Below are positions 8,434 to 18,966 of a stretch of DNA of 64,000 nt, in pieces (position 1 is the first letter of the stretch; every line of letters begins with the position of its first letter). Source of the stretch: Jeotgalicoccus marinus DSM 19772 (GTDB taxonomy: Bacteria; Bacillota; Bacilli; Staphylococcales; Salinicoccaceae); contig NZ_AUEE01000009.1 in assembly GCF_000425825.1 (NCBI RefSeq), forward strand, positions 37,475 to 101,474. The letters are read 5' to 3'. The position numbers and the translations under genes are program-made. Under the pieces are notes generated by a model. That model did no database searches and was not told the DNA's origin. It saw only the letters and a program-made list of their open reading frames with translations.

Positions 8434-9696
8434 ATGTCTAAACACGATGAAATTTTAAAGTATATCAGAGGTCTAAGGGAAGGTAGCAGTCTATCAGTCA
8501 GACAGATATCTGCCTACATGGGTGTCTCCTTAGGCACAAGTTACCGTGCAATCAAGCAAGCTGAAGAGGACGGACTAGTGAAGACCGTTGAGCGCGTCGG
8601 GACTTTTAGAATTGTCCAAAGAGAGCTAAAGAATCACGGTAAGATTATGTTTAGAGAAGTGAACCGTGTCATCCAAGGGACCGTTTTAAGCGGGGATAAC
8701 TATCTCGATAAAGAAATATCAAGAATTTTAATCGGTGCCATGCAGACTGAGGACATTGTAAAATATTTAGAACCCAACGGTTTATTAATTGTCGGGAACC
8801 GTGAAAAATCTCAGAGAAGTGCTTTAGAAAACGGAGTGGGTTTACTTATTACTGGTGGCTTTGGCACAGGGAAGGAAATATTAGAACTTGCTGAAGAAAA
8901 ACAATTACCCGTGATATCGACCACACACGATACTTTTACATGTGCATCAATTATTCATCGTGAAGTGTATAGTTTATCATTATCACAAAATATTGTTACA
9001 GCCGGGCGATTGATGGTAAAACAACCTCAGTATACCGTAGATATCAAAGATCTTGGTACTGAAATTCACCCTGAAGATAAGAATATGATATTACTTGATG
9101 GCAATCGATTTGTCGGTGCAATCCGAGCAAAGGATTTACCAGAAATGACTGCTCAAAATTACACTTCTTATTTACTACCGGATTATAGTGCTGAAGAAGA
9201 TACAACGGTCTTATCACTCAGACAAATTATGTCCTGGCATCAATTAAATACAATACCCGTTGTAGAGTCAGGTGATTATAGAGGCATTGTTCACCGCAGA
9301 GAAGTATTTAAAAATATCTCATCTAGAAATTTAAAATCTGGCATGTCGACTGACCAGCTTATCGACCGTGAAATTCAAATCGATAGCCATAAGATTAAGA
9401 TTCGGGTCATGCCATTTATGACAGATGAATATGGATCACTTTCACAGGCGAACTTTATGCGTCTAGCAGAACGATTGATACTCGTCGTGTTACAAGAAAA
9501 CAATATACACAGTTATCACATCGATACTTATAATATAATGAACTTTAAAGTGGTCCAACTCTATCAAGAAATTGAGTTACTCGGACAAATCATAGACAAG
9601 GGTGAGCAATTTATACGTCTTGAGATTGTCTTGAATATTCAAGGTGAAGCTTATTCAAAAGCAACTTTCCTTATCCAACATTTCAATGAAAAATAA
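8434..9696 (+). CDS. spxR: CBS-HotDog transcription regulator, SpxR/YtoI family
   Basis: 420 residues in four parts: an N-terminal winged-helix of GntR type (about 1-65, LSVRQISAYMGVSLGTSYRAIKQ), a DRTGG domain (about 75-185, including ALENGVGLLITGGFG), a pair of CBS domains (about 190-310) and a C-terminal HotDog domain (about 320-420). The CBS pair probably senses an adenine nucleotide and the HotDog an acyl ligand, by family knowledge. B. subtilis YtoI and streptococcal SpxR have this layout; SpxR controls spx-related stress functions in pneumococcus. Monocistronic. Family sure, regulon unknown. Confidence 0.9.
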   Translation: MSKHDEILKYIRGLREGSSLSVRQISAYMGVSLGTSYRAIKQAEEDGLVKTVERVGTFRIVQRELKNHGKIMFREVNRVIQGTVLSGDNYLDKEISRILIGAMQTEDIVKYLEPNGLLIVGNREKSQRSALENGVGLLITGGFGTGKEILELAEEKQLPVISTTHDTFTCASIIHREVYSLSLSQNIVTAGRLMVKQPQYTVDIKDLGTEIHPEDKNMILLDGNRFVGAIRAKDLPEMTAQNYTSYLLPDYSAEEDTTVLSLRQIMSWHQLNTIPVVESGDYRGIVHRREVFKNISSRNLKSGMSTDQLIDREIQIDSHKIKIRVMPFMTDEYGSLSQANFMRLAERLILVVLQENNIHSYHIDTYNIMNFKVVQLYQEIELLGQIIDKGEQFIRLEIVLNIQGEAYSKATFLIQHFNEK

Positions 9697-9697
9697 A

Positions 9698-9724
9698 AAG
9701 GCTTCCGGACAAACCGGAAGCCTT
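9698..9724. terminator. Bidirectional terminator
   Basis: Perfect 11-bp stem AAGGCTTCCGG and CCGGAAGCCTT with a 5-base loop, between the convergent spxR-like and ytpI-like genes. The U-tracts are short on both sides. Confidence 0.75.
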
Positions 9725-9729
9725 ATGTA

Positions 9730-10101
9730 TTAGCTACGCTTTTTCTTTTTCGCCTGATTCTTTTTCATCGCTTCAAATTCTTGCCATGCTTTTTCTTCTA
9801 TCGGTAAGTTACCTTTAAAATACTTGCGTGCTTTATTGAAATAATTAAGCTGGAAGCCACCAAAAATAATGAACAATCCACCGATTAAATATGCAACAAA
9901 GGTGTGGAATTGGACGATGGTATTTAATCCGAAGACAATCATGAATAAAGCGAGCCATATCCGAGAGATGCTATTATAGTAAGCACCTCGAACGTCTCTT
10001 ATCGTTCGTATTTTACGAACTTTAAAGACGACGAAGAGAATAAATGTAACAACAATTGCTGTAACTAAAAATGAAACAACAAAAGAATATAAGAATTCCA
10101 T
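9730..10101 (-). CDS. YtpI family membrane protein
   Basis: 123 residues with three hydrophobic segments (about 3-25, 50-65 and 68-85) and a strongly basic tail ending KKKKRS. The central RDVRGAYYNSISRIWLA block matches the YtpI family (KARG..YN..RI). Function unknown. ATG at 10101 is chosen because GGAG lies 9 bases upstream; the TTG 15 bases further upstream would overlap that site. Divergent from nrnA, as ytpI and ytqI/nrnA are neighbours in B. subtilis. Confidence 0.82.
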   Translation of the reverse strand: MEFLYSFVVSFLVTAIVVTFILFVVFKVRKIRTIRDVRGAYYNSISRIWLALFMIVFGLNTIVQFHTFVAYLIGGLFIIFGGFQLNYFNKARKYFKGNLPIEEKAWQEFEAMKKNQAKKKKRS

Positions 10102-10177
10102 CCGATACAACTCCAATCTCTTATGTAGTATAATTGATTGATGAATGTAAGTAAATTATTAATGAGGAGTTTTACTA

Positions 10178-11137
10178 TTGTTAAAAGAATTGACGCAGAA
10201 TTTAAGTGAGTTAAATAGTAAAGCAAAGGACGTTTTAACACTAATTGAACAACATGATCAAATTGTGATTTTAAGACATCAAAAGCCAGATCCGGATGCC
10301 TACGGTGCACAACTTGGTTTACGTAACTACTTAAGAAATAAATATAAAGATAAGGACATCATTGCACTTGGTGGCTTAGAACCTTCTCTGGATTTTTTAG
10401 GAGAAATGGACGAAGAAAAACCCCTGAACTCACCACTTATTATCGCAGTGGATACAGCAAATCTCGACCGTTTAGATGGCACAGTAGAAGCAGGTAATAA
10501 GTTAGTAAAAATTGACCATCATCCTGATGTTGAGCCATTTGGAGATTTGTCGATTGTTGAGACAGCTGTTTCTTCTGCAAGTGAACTGCTCTATTTGTTG
10601 ATGGATTTATGGGATACTCATCCTATAGATAATGAAGTAGCAGCCTGTCTATACATGGGTATTGTCGGAGACACCGGTCGCTTTTTATATAACAATACAA
10701 GTCCTTTAACATTTCAAGTTGCTTCTAGATTAATCGCTTTTGATTTTGACGCAGCTAAGTTAAATAATCAGATGCATCAGTCCACAAAGAAAGCCTTTAT
10801 GTATAAGGGTTGGTTGATAAGTCAAGCTGTCTTCTTAGACTCCGGTATTGCCTATACTTATGTCCCTGAAGAAGTTATTAAAGAATTCGATCTCTCTATG
10901 TCAGAAGCAGGATTAGACGTCAACATATTTAGAGATATAGACGAAGTGAAAGTATGGTTCCTAGCCTTAGAAGATAAAGACCAGATTAGAATACGATTAC
11001 GCTCTAAAGAGATCGTAATTAATGACATCGCCGGGGAATTTGGCGGTGGTGGTCATCCACTTGCCAGTGGGATTAGAGTAAGTGACAAAGATGAGCTCGA
11101 GGCGTTGATTGAACGAATAGAAGAAAAACTAGTATAG
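10178..11137 (+). CDS. nrnA: Bifunctional oligoribonuclease / pAp phosphatase NrnA
   Basis: Degrades 2-5 nt RNA to mononucleotides and dephosphorylates 3'-phosphoadenosine 5'-phosphate. The 319-residue DHH/DHHA1 protein shows ILRHQKPDPDAYGA (about 31-44), VDTANLDR (91-98), the DHH motif in KIDHHPD (111-117), GDTGRFLYNN, and the DHHA1 substrate motif GGGGHP (289-294). The start is a TTG at 10178 with GAGGAG 8-9 bases before it; no ATG fits. It runs 11 bases short of dnaE, in the conserved ytqI-dnaE order, so the two are probably co-transcribed. Confidence 0.95.
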   Translation: MLKELTQNLSELNSKAKDVLTLIEQHDQIVILRHQKPDPDAYGAQLGLRNYLRNKYKDKDIIALGGLEPSLDFLGEMDEEKPLNSPLIIAVDTANLDRLDGTVEAGNKLVKIDHHPDVEPFGDLSIVETAVSSASELLYLLMDLWDTHPIDNEVAACLYMGIVGDTGRFLYNNTSPLTFQVASRLIAFDFDAAKLNNQMHQSTKKAFMYKGWLISQAVFLDSGIAYTYVPEEVIKEFDLSMSEAGLDVNIFRDIDEVKVWFLALEDKDQIRIRLRSKEIVINDIAGEFGGGGHPLASGIRVSDKDELEALIERIEEKLV

Positions 11138-11148
11138 GGTGTGTCTGT

Positions 11149-14100
11149 ATGCTTAATTTGAATGTTCATAGTGCATTTGACTTTTTAAATTCAAATATAA
11201 CGCTAAATCGTTTGTTAGAAACGCTTAAAAACGATGGCCAAACTGCAGTCGCAGTGACGGACTTCAACCGAATGCATGCAGTCTACCAGTTTATGAAAAC
11301 GGGGCAAGAGGAGAATATCCATGTTGTGCCAGGAATAGAAATTCTAGCAGAGGATGGCTTAAATGGTATTCCCTTAGTTTTATTAGCTAAAAATGTGGAA
11401 GGGTATTTAGAACTCGTCCGTTTAAGTGCGATGTTGTCATATAAAGATATCGAAAGGACACCACTCGCTTACCTTATTAATAATATAAGAAACTGTATTG
11501 TGATTGGTAAGACACAGTCTAGTGTTGAACTATTAGCAGAACTTAGAACGAGTGATGAAGATCAGTATCTTTCCCACCAAGTTGAAGGACAATATAAAAA
11601 AGTTTATATTCAGGCGAGTCATTACGTAAATCGTGATGAGCGCGGGGCATTAAAGGTATTAAATGCGATTCGTGATAACGAAAAAATCAGCGCAGACTCT
11701 ATACATTCCTTGAGTGGAAATGACTGTATTCAAGTATCTACAATGCTAGATGACCGTGCAGCCTCTTTTTTAAAGAATAACGAAGAAATATTCAATAAGT
11801 GTCAAGTGCCACTTCCTCAGGTTGAACATACCTTACCTGTCTTTGACAATCCTTATGATGAACCATCTAAAGACTACTTGTGGCGCGTGTTGATGGAACG
11901 TTTTAAAGCGCTCGGACTAGATAAGAGAGGCTCTGTATACAAAGAGCGTTTGAAATATGAGTATGATGTCATTGTCTCTATGGGCTTTGAAGACTACTTT
12001 TTAATCGTACAAGATTTGGTGGCTTTCGCTAAGAATCAAGGCATCTACGTTGGCCCAGGTCGTGGATCTTCATCTGCCAGTCTCGTTTCATTTACCCTAA
12101 ATATTACTGAAGTTGATCCGATTGAGCATCAGCTCTTGTTTGAACGGTTTTTAAATCCAGAACGTGTCAACATGCCAGATATAGATATCGACTTTGAAGA
12201 TTCAAGACGAGATGAAGTTGTCACTTATCTGATTGAGAAATACGGCCAGATGCAAGTCGGTAATATCGTAACCTACGGGACACTGAGTGCAAAAATGGCA
12301 GCCCGTGATGTTGGTAGAGTGCTCGGTTTTACTGAAGATGAATTAAAATTAATGTCCAATTTAATTCCTTCGGAATTAAATGCAACTTTAAATCAAGCTT
12401 TCGATACAGACCGTTTTAAACAACTAGAAGAGAATGACAGTAAATATAAAGTTTTAAAAGAAGTCGCCTTAAAAATTGAAGGGCTGCCAAGACACACCTC
12501 CACACACGCTGCTGGGATGGTGTTAAGCAGTAAGAAATTGACCGACTCTGTGCCAATTATTTTTGTTGACCAGCATGTAATGACCCAGTGGCCAATGAAA
12601 GATGTTGAGTCTGCTGGGCTCTTAAAAATTGACTTACTTGGCCTTAAAAACTTATCGCTTATCCGATATATGATACAGGGCGTTCACCGTCACGATAAAA
12701 ACTTTTCTCTAGATGACATCAAAGAAGATGCGCGTGTTTACAAGATGTTATCCCTTGGCATGACCTTAGGCATATTCCAGTTAGAGTCAACTGGAATAAG
12801 ACGTGTGATTGAAAAATTTAAACCAGAGAGTCTTAGTGATTTAGCCGCAGTACTTGCCCTCTATAGACCGGGTCCAATGAAAGAAATAGATAATTTTATA
12901 TATCGTAAAGAAAATCCGAAAACAATCGCATACCCACACGAAGACTTAAAGGAAATATTAAAAGAAACATTTGGTATCATCGTCTATCAGGAACAGATTA
13001 TGCAAATTGCTGGAAAGATTGCAGGCTTTAGCTATGGACAAGCAGATATATTAAGACGTGCCATGAGTAAAAAGGACAAGAATATCTTAGCTGAAGAGCG
13101 TGAACACTTTATAAATGGCGCCTTAGATCAAGGATACAGTCAAGCGTTGGCAGAGCAGATATTTGAATTGATTATGGAATTCGCAAATTACGGTTTTGTA
13201 AAAAGTCACGCGGTTGCCTATAGTAAAGTGGCTTATATTATGGCTTACATTAAATTACATTATCCATCGATTTTCTATTCCGTAATATTGACGCATCACC
13301 GCTCTAATGAAGATAAAATTAAGCAAGTTTTAAGTGAAATCAAGATGATGAAAATTAATATTCTTCCACCTGACATCAATCGTTCCCAATGGCAAAATAT
13401 CGAGAGCGATGGTATCCTTCTCGGATTTTCAATGATTAGTGGAATTTCAAAACTACTCTATGATGCCATACAAAAAGAACGTCAAAACGGTAATTTTACA
13501 GATATATTTGATCTTGTTAGCCGCGTAAATTTCAAATTCAATGAAAAAATATTGAGAAACTTAATTGTTTCAGGTGCACTCGATTCATTTAAAGAGAATA
13601 GAAAAACTATGTTACAAACCATACCGAATGTACTCAATAATGCAGGTGACGAATATCATCATGAATCATTTTTAAGTTCTCTTGGGTTTAGTATTAAAAA
13701 AGATTTCCATTATACAGATGAGATGTCTCAAGGTGAAATAATTCAAGGTGAGAAGGAGACACTCGGTTTTTATATTTCCGATCATCCAGTCTTACTGAAG
13801 CATCAAGCTTTAGAATATATCCCTTTCTCATTTATTCAACAGCATAAAAAACACGCGAGTTATCTTTTGTTTATCGAAGAAGTTAAAACCATCAAGATTA
13901 AGAAAAGTGGTCAGAACATGGCCTTCTTAACACTATCAGATGGGTATACATCAATAGATGGTGTTATATTTGCTAAGGAATATTTTAAATATCATCCTTT
14001 ACTGAATGAACCCATTGTGGTCGCAGTGGCAACCATGGGTGAGCGTAACGGTAGGGATCAACTCGTCATCGATCGCTTGTACACACCTGAAACATATAAG

Positions 14101-14295
14101 GACGCTTACATTAAACGGACCAAGAAAATTTATATTAGAAATCTACAAAAAAGTGATATTGAACCATTTCTTTCAGCTGAGGGGATACCGGTTCTAGACT
14201 TTGAACGTCATTCAAGGATTGGTTATATAGAGGCAATAAATATCAGCGGATTAATTGATACAATTGATTATGAAAATTTCAGATTAATCGTATAA
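11149..14295 (+). CDS. dnaE: DNA polymerase III alpha subunit, DnaE type
   Basis: 1048 residues, similar to the staphylococcal DnaE and somewhat shorter than the B. subtilis one. Order: N-terminal PHP domain (NLNVHSAFDF, VAVTDFN, partly degenerate in the usual metal ligands), C-family polymerase core with GPGRGSSSASLVSF and the catalytic triad in PDIDIDF (about 343-349), PRHTSTHAAGMV and fingers with LALYRPGP, helix-hairpin-helix, and an OB fold near the C-terminus (SGQNMAFLTLSDGYTSIDGVIF). In Firmicutes DnaE extends RNA primers and hands over to PolC. It lacks the exonuclease insertion of PolC. Confidence 0.97.
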   Translation: MLNLNVHSAFDFLNSNITLNRLLETLKNDGQTAVAVTDFNRMHAVYQFMKTGQEENIHVVPGIEILAEDGLNGIPLVLLAKNVEGYLELVRLSAMLSYKDIERTPLAYLINNIRNCIVIGKTQSSVELLAELRTSDEDQYLSHQVEGQYKKVYIQASHYVNRDERGALKVLNAIRDNEKISADSIHSLSGNDCIQVSTMLDDRAASFLKNNEEIFNKCQVPLPQVEHTLPVFDNPYDEPSKDYLWRVLMERFKALGLDKRGSVYKERLKYEYDVIVSMGFEDYFLIVQDLVAFAKNQGIYVGPGRGSSSASLVSFTLNITEVDPIEHQLLFERFLNPERVNMPDIDIDFEDSRRDEVVTYLIEKYGQMQVGNIVTYGTLSAKMAARDVGRVLGFTEDELKLMSNLIPSELNATLNQAFDTDRFKQLEENDSKYKVLKEVALKIEGLPRHTSTHAAGMVLSSKKLTDSVPIIFVDQHVMTQWPMKDVESAGLLKIDLLGLKNLSLIRYMIQGVHRHDKNFSLDDIKEDARVYKMLSLGMTLGIFQLESTGIRRVIEKFKPESLSDLAAVLALYRPGPMKEIDNFIYRKENPKTIAYPHEDLKEILKETFGIIVYQEQIMQIAGKIAGFSYGQADILRRAMSKKDKNILAEEREHFINGALDQGYSQALAEQIFELIMEFANYGFVKSHAVAYSKVAYIMAYIKLHYPSIFYSVILTHHRSNEDKIKQVLSEIKMMKINILPPDINRSQWQNIESDGILLGFSMISGISKLLYDAIQKERQNGNFTDIFDLVSRVNFKFNEKILRNLIVSGALDSFKENRKTMLQTIPNVLNNAGDEYHHESFLSSLGFSIKKDFHYTDEMSQGEIIQGEKETLGFYISDHPVLLKHQALEYIPFSFIQQHKKHASYLLFIEEVKTIKIKKSGQNMAFLTLSDGYTSIDGVIFAKEYFKYHPLLNEPIVVAVATMGERNGRDQLVIDRLYTPETYKDAYIKRTKKIYIRNLQKSDIEPFLSAEGIPVLDFERHSRIGYIEAINISGLIDTIDYENFRLIV

Positions 14296-14300
14296 ATATA

Positions 14301-14329
14301 TTGTAAAACGGGTAGGTTAGTGATAATAT
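14301..14329 (+). promoter_or_regulatory. Possible promoter for the malic enzyme unit
   Basis: TTGTAA (14301-14306), 17 bases, TAATAT (14324-14329), between the dnaE stop and the malic enzyme start. Confidence 0.4.
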
Positions 14330-14361
14330 ACCGTGGTATGACCACTATAGGAGGAAATGAT

Positions 14362-15600
14362 TTGTCACTTAAAAGCGATGCATTAGAACTACACAAAGTT
14401 AACCAAGGAAAATTGTCCGTAAACTCAAAAGTTGAGATTAAAGATAGACAAGCACTATCCCTTGCATATTCACCTGGCGTAGCTGAACCTTGTAAGGAAA
14501 TTTACGAAGACGAAAGAAAGATCTTTGACTATACAATTAAAGGTAATACAGTTGGTGTTGTTACAGATGGGTCTGCTGTACTAGGCCTTGGTAATATTGG
14601 TGCTTCTGCAAGCTTACCAGTGATGGAGGGTAAGTCTATCCTTCTGAAAAATTTTGCAGGAGTGGATTCATTCCCAATTGCTCTTAAAACAAATGACGTC
14701 GATGAGATTGTTAATACTGTGAAATTGATGACACCAGTATTTGGTGGAATCAATTTAGAAGATATCTCAGCACCGAGATGTTTTGAAATTGAAGAACGTT
14801 TAAAAAAAGAAGTCGATATTCCAGTATTCCATGATGATCAACATGGTACTGCAATTGTGACTTTAGCTGGTTTAATTAATGCGATTAAGCTGACTGGTAG
14901 AAAATTATCTTCAATCAAGGTTGTACTAAACGGAGCAGGTGCAGCTGGTGTGGCAATTGTTAAGCTCTTACACAGCTTTGGTGTAAAAGATATGATTATG
15001 TGTGATTCACGTGGTGCAATTTATGAAGGTCGTCCAAGTGGTATGAATCCTATAAAAGAAGAAGTCGCTAAATTCACTAACATAAATAACATTGAAGGGA
15101 ATTTAGTCGATGTGATCGAGGATGCTGATGTATTTATTGGTGTGTCAGTCGAAAATGCAGTAACTAAAGAAATGGTTCATTCTATGAAGGAAGATCCGAT
15201 CATCTTTGCAATGGCTAACCCAACACCAGAAATTATGCCAGATATTGCACATGAAGCAGGTGTTAAAGTAATTGGTACGGGGCGTAGTGACTTTCCGAAC
15301 CAGGTTAATAATGTGCTCGCTTTCCCAGGTATCTTCCGTGGTGCCTTAGATGTACAGTCGACGCATATAAACGAAGAGATGAAGAAAGCGGCAGTGTTAG
15401 CAATCGCAGATATAGTAACAGACGAGGAGTTAAGTCCTGAATATGTGATACCGGATGCTTTTCACCCAGAGGTGGCACCTACTGTTGCAGAAAAAGTGGC
15501 AGAAGCTGCTATGAATACTGGGGTTGCCCGTATCAAGGTTGAGCCTGGTGAAGTATATGAAAAAACAAAAAAATTAATAAGTGAGTTATCAGTGAACTAA
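14362..15600 (+). CDS. NAD(P)-dependent malic enzyme
   Basis: Oxidative decarboxylation of malate to pyruvate, giving CO2 and NAD(P)H. The 412-residue short form lacks the phosphotransacetylase-like tail of MaeB. Visible motifs: AYSPGVAEPC, the conserved Lys region GASASLPVMEGKS, LEDISAPRCFEIE, HDDQHGTAIV metal/substrate block, and the Rossmann motif LNGAGAAGVAIV (about residues 191-202). The start is TTG 14362 because AGGAGG is 7 bases upstream and the staphylococcal homologue begins MSL; the ATG at 14338 precedes the ribosome site. The stop overlaps the next start (TAATG), tying it to the GntR gene and accDA: malate to pyruvate with NADPH, then malonyl-CoA. Confidence 0.93.
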   Translation: MSLKSDALELHKVNQGKLSVNSKVEIKDRQALSLAYSPGVAEPCKEIYEDERKIFDYTIKGNTVGVVTDGSAVLGLGNIGASASLPVMEGKSILLKNFAGVDSFPIALKTNDVDEIVNTVKLMTPVFGGINLEDISAPRCFEIEERLKKEVDIPVFHDDQHGTAIVTLAGLINAIKLTGRKLSSIKVVLNGAGAAGVAIVKLLHSFGVKDMIMCDSRGAIYEGRPSGMNPIKEEVAKFTNINNIEGNLVDVIEDADVFIGVSVENAVTKEMVHSMKEDPIIFAMANPTPEIMPDIAHEAGVKVIGTGRSDFPNQVNNVLAFPGIFRGALDVQSTHINEEMKKAAVLAIADIVTDEELSPEYVIPDAFHPEVAPTVAEKVAEAAMNTGVARIKVEPGEVYEKTKKLISELSVN

Positions 15601-16022
15601 TGGAAAATAAAAAAGGTCTCGAAACGATTCTAGAAGAAATCGACAAAATCATCGAAGATCAAAACATCGGTATCGGCGAGAAGATACCAAGTGAAAGATA
15701 TTTAAAAGAACGACTAAATGTAAGTCGGCAAAGTGTCAGAGAAGCTCTAAGAGCCTTAGAACTCATAGGTGTAATCTATGTTAAAAGAGGCGAAGGGACT
15801 TACTTAGCTAATATTGACAATCATCAACTGTATAAATTAATTGCAAAGTATTTAATCCATACTGAAAAACAGTATGAGGAGCTTAATGAACTCATGCATA
15901 TGATCGATTTTTATTACGAACATAAATATCAGGGTATGAAGAGGGTAAAAGACGACGATAATCAAATCGTGCGTAGAATTTATTCTTTACTCGAAAAATA
16001 TGCAGACAGACATAAGGCGTGA
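15600..16022 (+). CDS. GntR family transcriptional regulator (FadR-like)
   Basis: 140 residues. The N-terminal winged helix-turn-helix (about 8-70) contains the GntR hallmark KIPSERYLKERLNVSRQSVREALRALE written across residues 28-54, followed by the wing VIYVKRGEGTYL. The C-terminal part (about 72-140) is helical but much shorter than a full FadR/FCD ligand domain, and the metal-binding histidines of FCD are not evident. Translationally coupled to malic enzyme (1-base overlap) and 17 bases ahead of accD, so it likely regulates pyruvate/malonyl-CoA supply; that is inference. A regulator in this place is also known from staphylococci. Confidence 0.85.
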   Translation: MENKKGLETILEEIDKIIEDQNIGIGEKIPSERYLKERLNVSRQSVREALRALELIGVIYVKRGEGTYLANIDNHQLYKLIAKYLIHTEKQYEELNELMHMIDFYYEHKYQGMKRVKDDDNQIVRRIYSLLEKYADRHKA

Positions 16023-16039
16023 TTTAATGAGGTGTAGGA

Positions 16040-16891
16040 ATGCTAAGAGATATATTTTTTAAGTTAAATAAAAAAGCGACAGATGAGCAGGGCAAAGACG
16101 GTTTAATAGAGCAAGAAAAAATTATGACCAAATGTCCAAATTGTAAAAAGATATTGTATTCTAAAGATCTTCACAAGCGTTTAAACGTATGTTCTAATTG
16201 TGATTATCATTTACCGATAACCAGTACAGATCGAATGGAAGCTTTACTGGATGTCGATACTGAGGAACGTCTTTTTGAAAATGTGACTTCTTCAAACCCG
16301 TTGAAGTTTCCTAATTATGATGAAAAACTAAAATCTGATAAGGAAAAAACAGGACTCAATGAAGCCCTTGTCGTTTCCCATGGGAAGATTATGGGCAATG
16401 ATGTTGTTGTCGCAATAATGGACCCTAGATTTAGAATGGGGAGTATGGGTTCAGCATTAGGGGAAAAGCTTGCACGTAGCTTTGTCTATGCAACAGAGCA
16501 TAGACTACCTGTCATTGTCTTCACTGCAAGTGGTGGTGCGAGAATGCAAGAAGGTATTCTTTCCTTAATGCAGATGGCTAAAGTCAGTGTCGCTTTAGAA
16601 AGACATAGTGAGGCTGGGCTCTTGTATATTTCATATATGACAAACCCGACTACTGGTGGCGTGTCGGCATCATTTGCCTCTGTTGGTGATATTAATATCG
16701 GGGAGTCAGGTGCCCTAATCGGCTTCGCTGGCCGTCGTGTTATTGAAGAAACCATAAAAGAAAAATTACCTGATGATTTCCAGACTGCTGAGTTCCTACT
16801 CAAGCATGGTCAATTAGACGAGGTCGTTAACCGTACCCATATGAAACGCTATCTCGGTACAATCTTAAAAATGCATAAAGAGGTGGTGTAA
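16040..16891 (+). CDS. accD: Acetyl-CoA carboxylase carboxyltransferase subunit beta
   Basis: 283 residues. The N-terminal zinc ribbon is complete with Cys32, Cys35, Cys51 and Cys54, followed by the crotonase-like carboxyltransferase fold with [10 protein letters not shown] and the oxyanion-type glycine pairs [10 protein letters not shown]. With AccA it moves the carboxyl from biotin on AccB to acetyl-CoA, the first committed step of fatty acid synthesis. It ends 2 bases before accA. A GAGGTG ribosome site precedes the ATG. Nothing missing in the metal site. Confidence 0.97.
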   Translation: MLRDIFFKLNKKATDEQGKDGLIEQEKIMTKCPNCKKILYSKDLHKRLNVCSNCDYHLPITSTDRMEALLDVDTEERLFENVTSSNPLKFPNYDEKLKSDKEKTGLNEALVVSHGKIMGNDVVVAIMDPRFRMGSMGSALGEKLARSFVYATEHRLPVIVFTASGGARMQEGILSLMQMAKVSVALERHSEAGLLYISYMTNPTTGGVSASFASVGDINIGESGALIGFAGRRVIEETIKEKLPDDFQTAEFLLKHGQLDEVVNRTHMKRYLGTILKMHKEVV

Positions 16892-16893
16892 AT

Positions 16894-17841
16894 ATGGCTT
16901 TTGACTTTGAGAAACCTATTGGTGAGCTAGAAAATAAAATTAAAGAACTTGAAAAATACGCACATAAAAATAAATTAGATTTAAAAACTGAAATTAGCTT
17001 TTTGGAGAAGAAAGTGAAGGATAAGAGAGCGGAAATATATTCAAATCTAACACCTTGGCAACGTGTCGAAATTGCAAGATATATTAAACGTCCAACTTCT
17101 AAGGAGTACATTGCTGCTTTATTTGATGATTTTATCGAGTTAAAAGGTGATAGAGCTTATAGCGATGACAATGCGATTATTGGTGGTATTGCAATGTTCA
17201 ATGGTCGCCCTGTGACAGTGATCGGTAACCAAAGAGGGATGGATACTAAGGACAACATTGCCAGAAACTTTGGTATGTCACATCCAGATGGTTATAGAAA
17301 AGCGTTAAGATTGATGAAACAGGCAGAGAAGTTCAATCGTCCGGTCATTTGCTTTATTGATACGAAAGGCGCTTACCCAGGTAAGGCAGCTGAAGAACGT
17401 GGACAAAGTGAATCTATTGCAAGAAATCTCGTTGAAATGGCAGGACTCACTGTACCGGTGATTAGTATTGTTATCGGTGAAGGTGGTTCAGGTGGTGCTT
17501 TAGCACTCGGTGTATGTAATCAACTGTACATGCTTGAGAACTCGACCTACTCAGTTATTTCACCAGAAGGTGCGGCATCAATTCTCTTTAAAGATGCATC
17601 ACTAAAAGAAATCGCAGCAGAATCACTTAAGATCACAGCGGATGATCTTCTAGAATTAGGTGTCAGTGATGGCACGATTGAAGAACCTCCAGGTGGGGCA
17701 CATAACGATAAGACTTTTGTGTTCAATGAAACTGAGAAAGTACTGAAAAATGCCCTAGAAGAATTGACACAACTCGATGGTGAACACCTTGTAAATCAAA
17801 GATTCGAAAAATATATGGCAATTGGTCAATACGAAGAATAA
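16894..17841 (+). CDS. accA: Acetyl-CoA carboxylase carboxyltransferase subunit alpha
   Basis: 315 residues, the usual length. The N-terminal helical segment ([16 protein letters not shown]) leads to [21 protein letters not shown] and the crotonase-fold core with [17 protein letters not shown] and the [12 protein letters not shown] glycine motif around 200-211. Partner of AccD in an alpha2-beta2 carboxyltransferase. The ribosome site GAGGTGGTG overlaps the end of accD, so the subunits are coupled. The biotin carboxylase genes are elsewhere, as in staphylococci. Confidence 0.97.
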   Translation: MAFDFEKPIGELENKIKELEKYAHKNKLDLKTEISFLEKKVKDKRAEIYSNLTPWQRVEIARYIKRPTSKEYIAALFDDFIELKGDRAYSDDNAIIGGIAMFNGRPVTVIGNQRGMDTKDNIARNFGMSHPDGYRKALRLMKQAEKFNRPVICFIDTKGAYPGKAAEERGQSESIARNLVEMAGLTVPVISIVIGEGGSGGALALGVCNQLYMLENSTYSVISPEGAASILFKDASLKEIAAESLKITADDLLELGVSDGTIEEPPGGAHNDKTFVFNETEKVLKNALEELTQLDGEHLVNQRFEKYMAIGQYEE

Positions 17842-17859
17842 TGAGTCGATTTTATTAAT

Positions 17860-17915
17860 AATCCGTACGTTATTAAGTTTGAGTATAAGAAGCTCTAACA
17901 TTTAACGTATGGATT
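17860..17915 (+). terminator. Long-loop inverted repeat between accA and pfkA
   Basis: AATCCGTACGTTA (17860-17872) and TAACGTATGGATT (17903-17915) can form a 13-bp stem with one G-U pair, around a 30-base loop, then TTTTAATTTTAT. Could be a terminator for the malic enzyme-acc operon or a leader structure of pfkA. Confidence 0.5.
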
Positions 17916-17940
17916 TTTAATTTTATATTCTTAAGAATAG

Positions 17941-18954
<1,014 letters not shown>

Positions 18955-18966
18955 GGGGAAACTATA

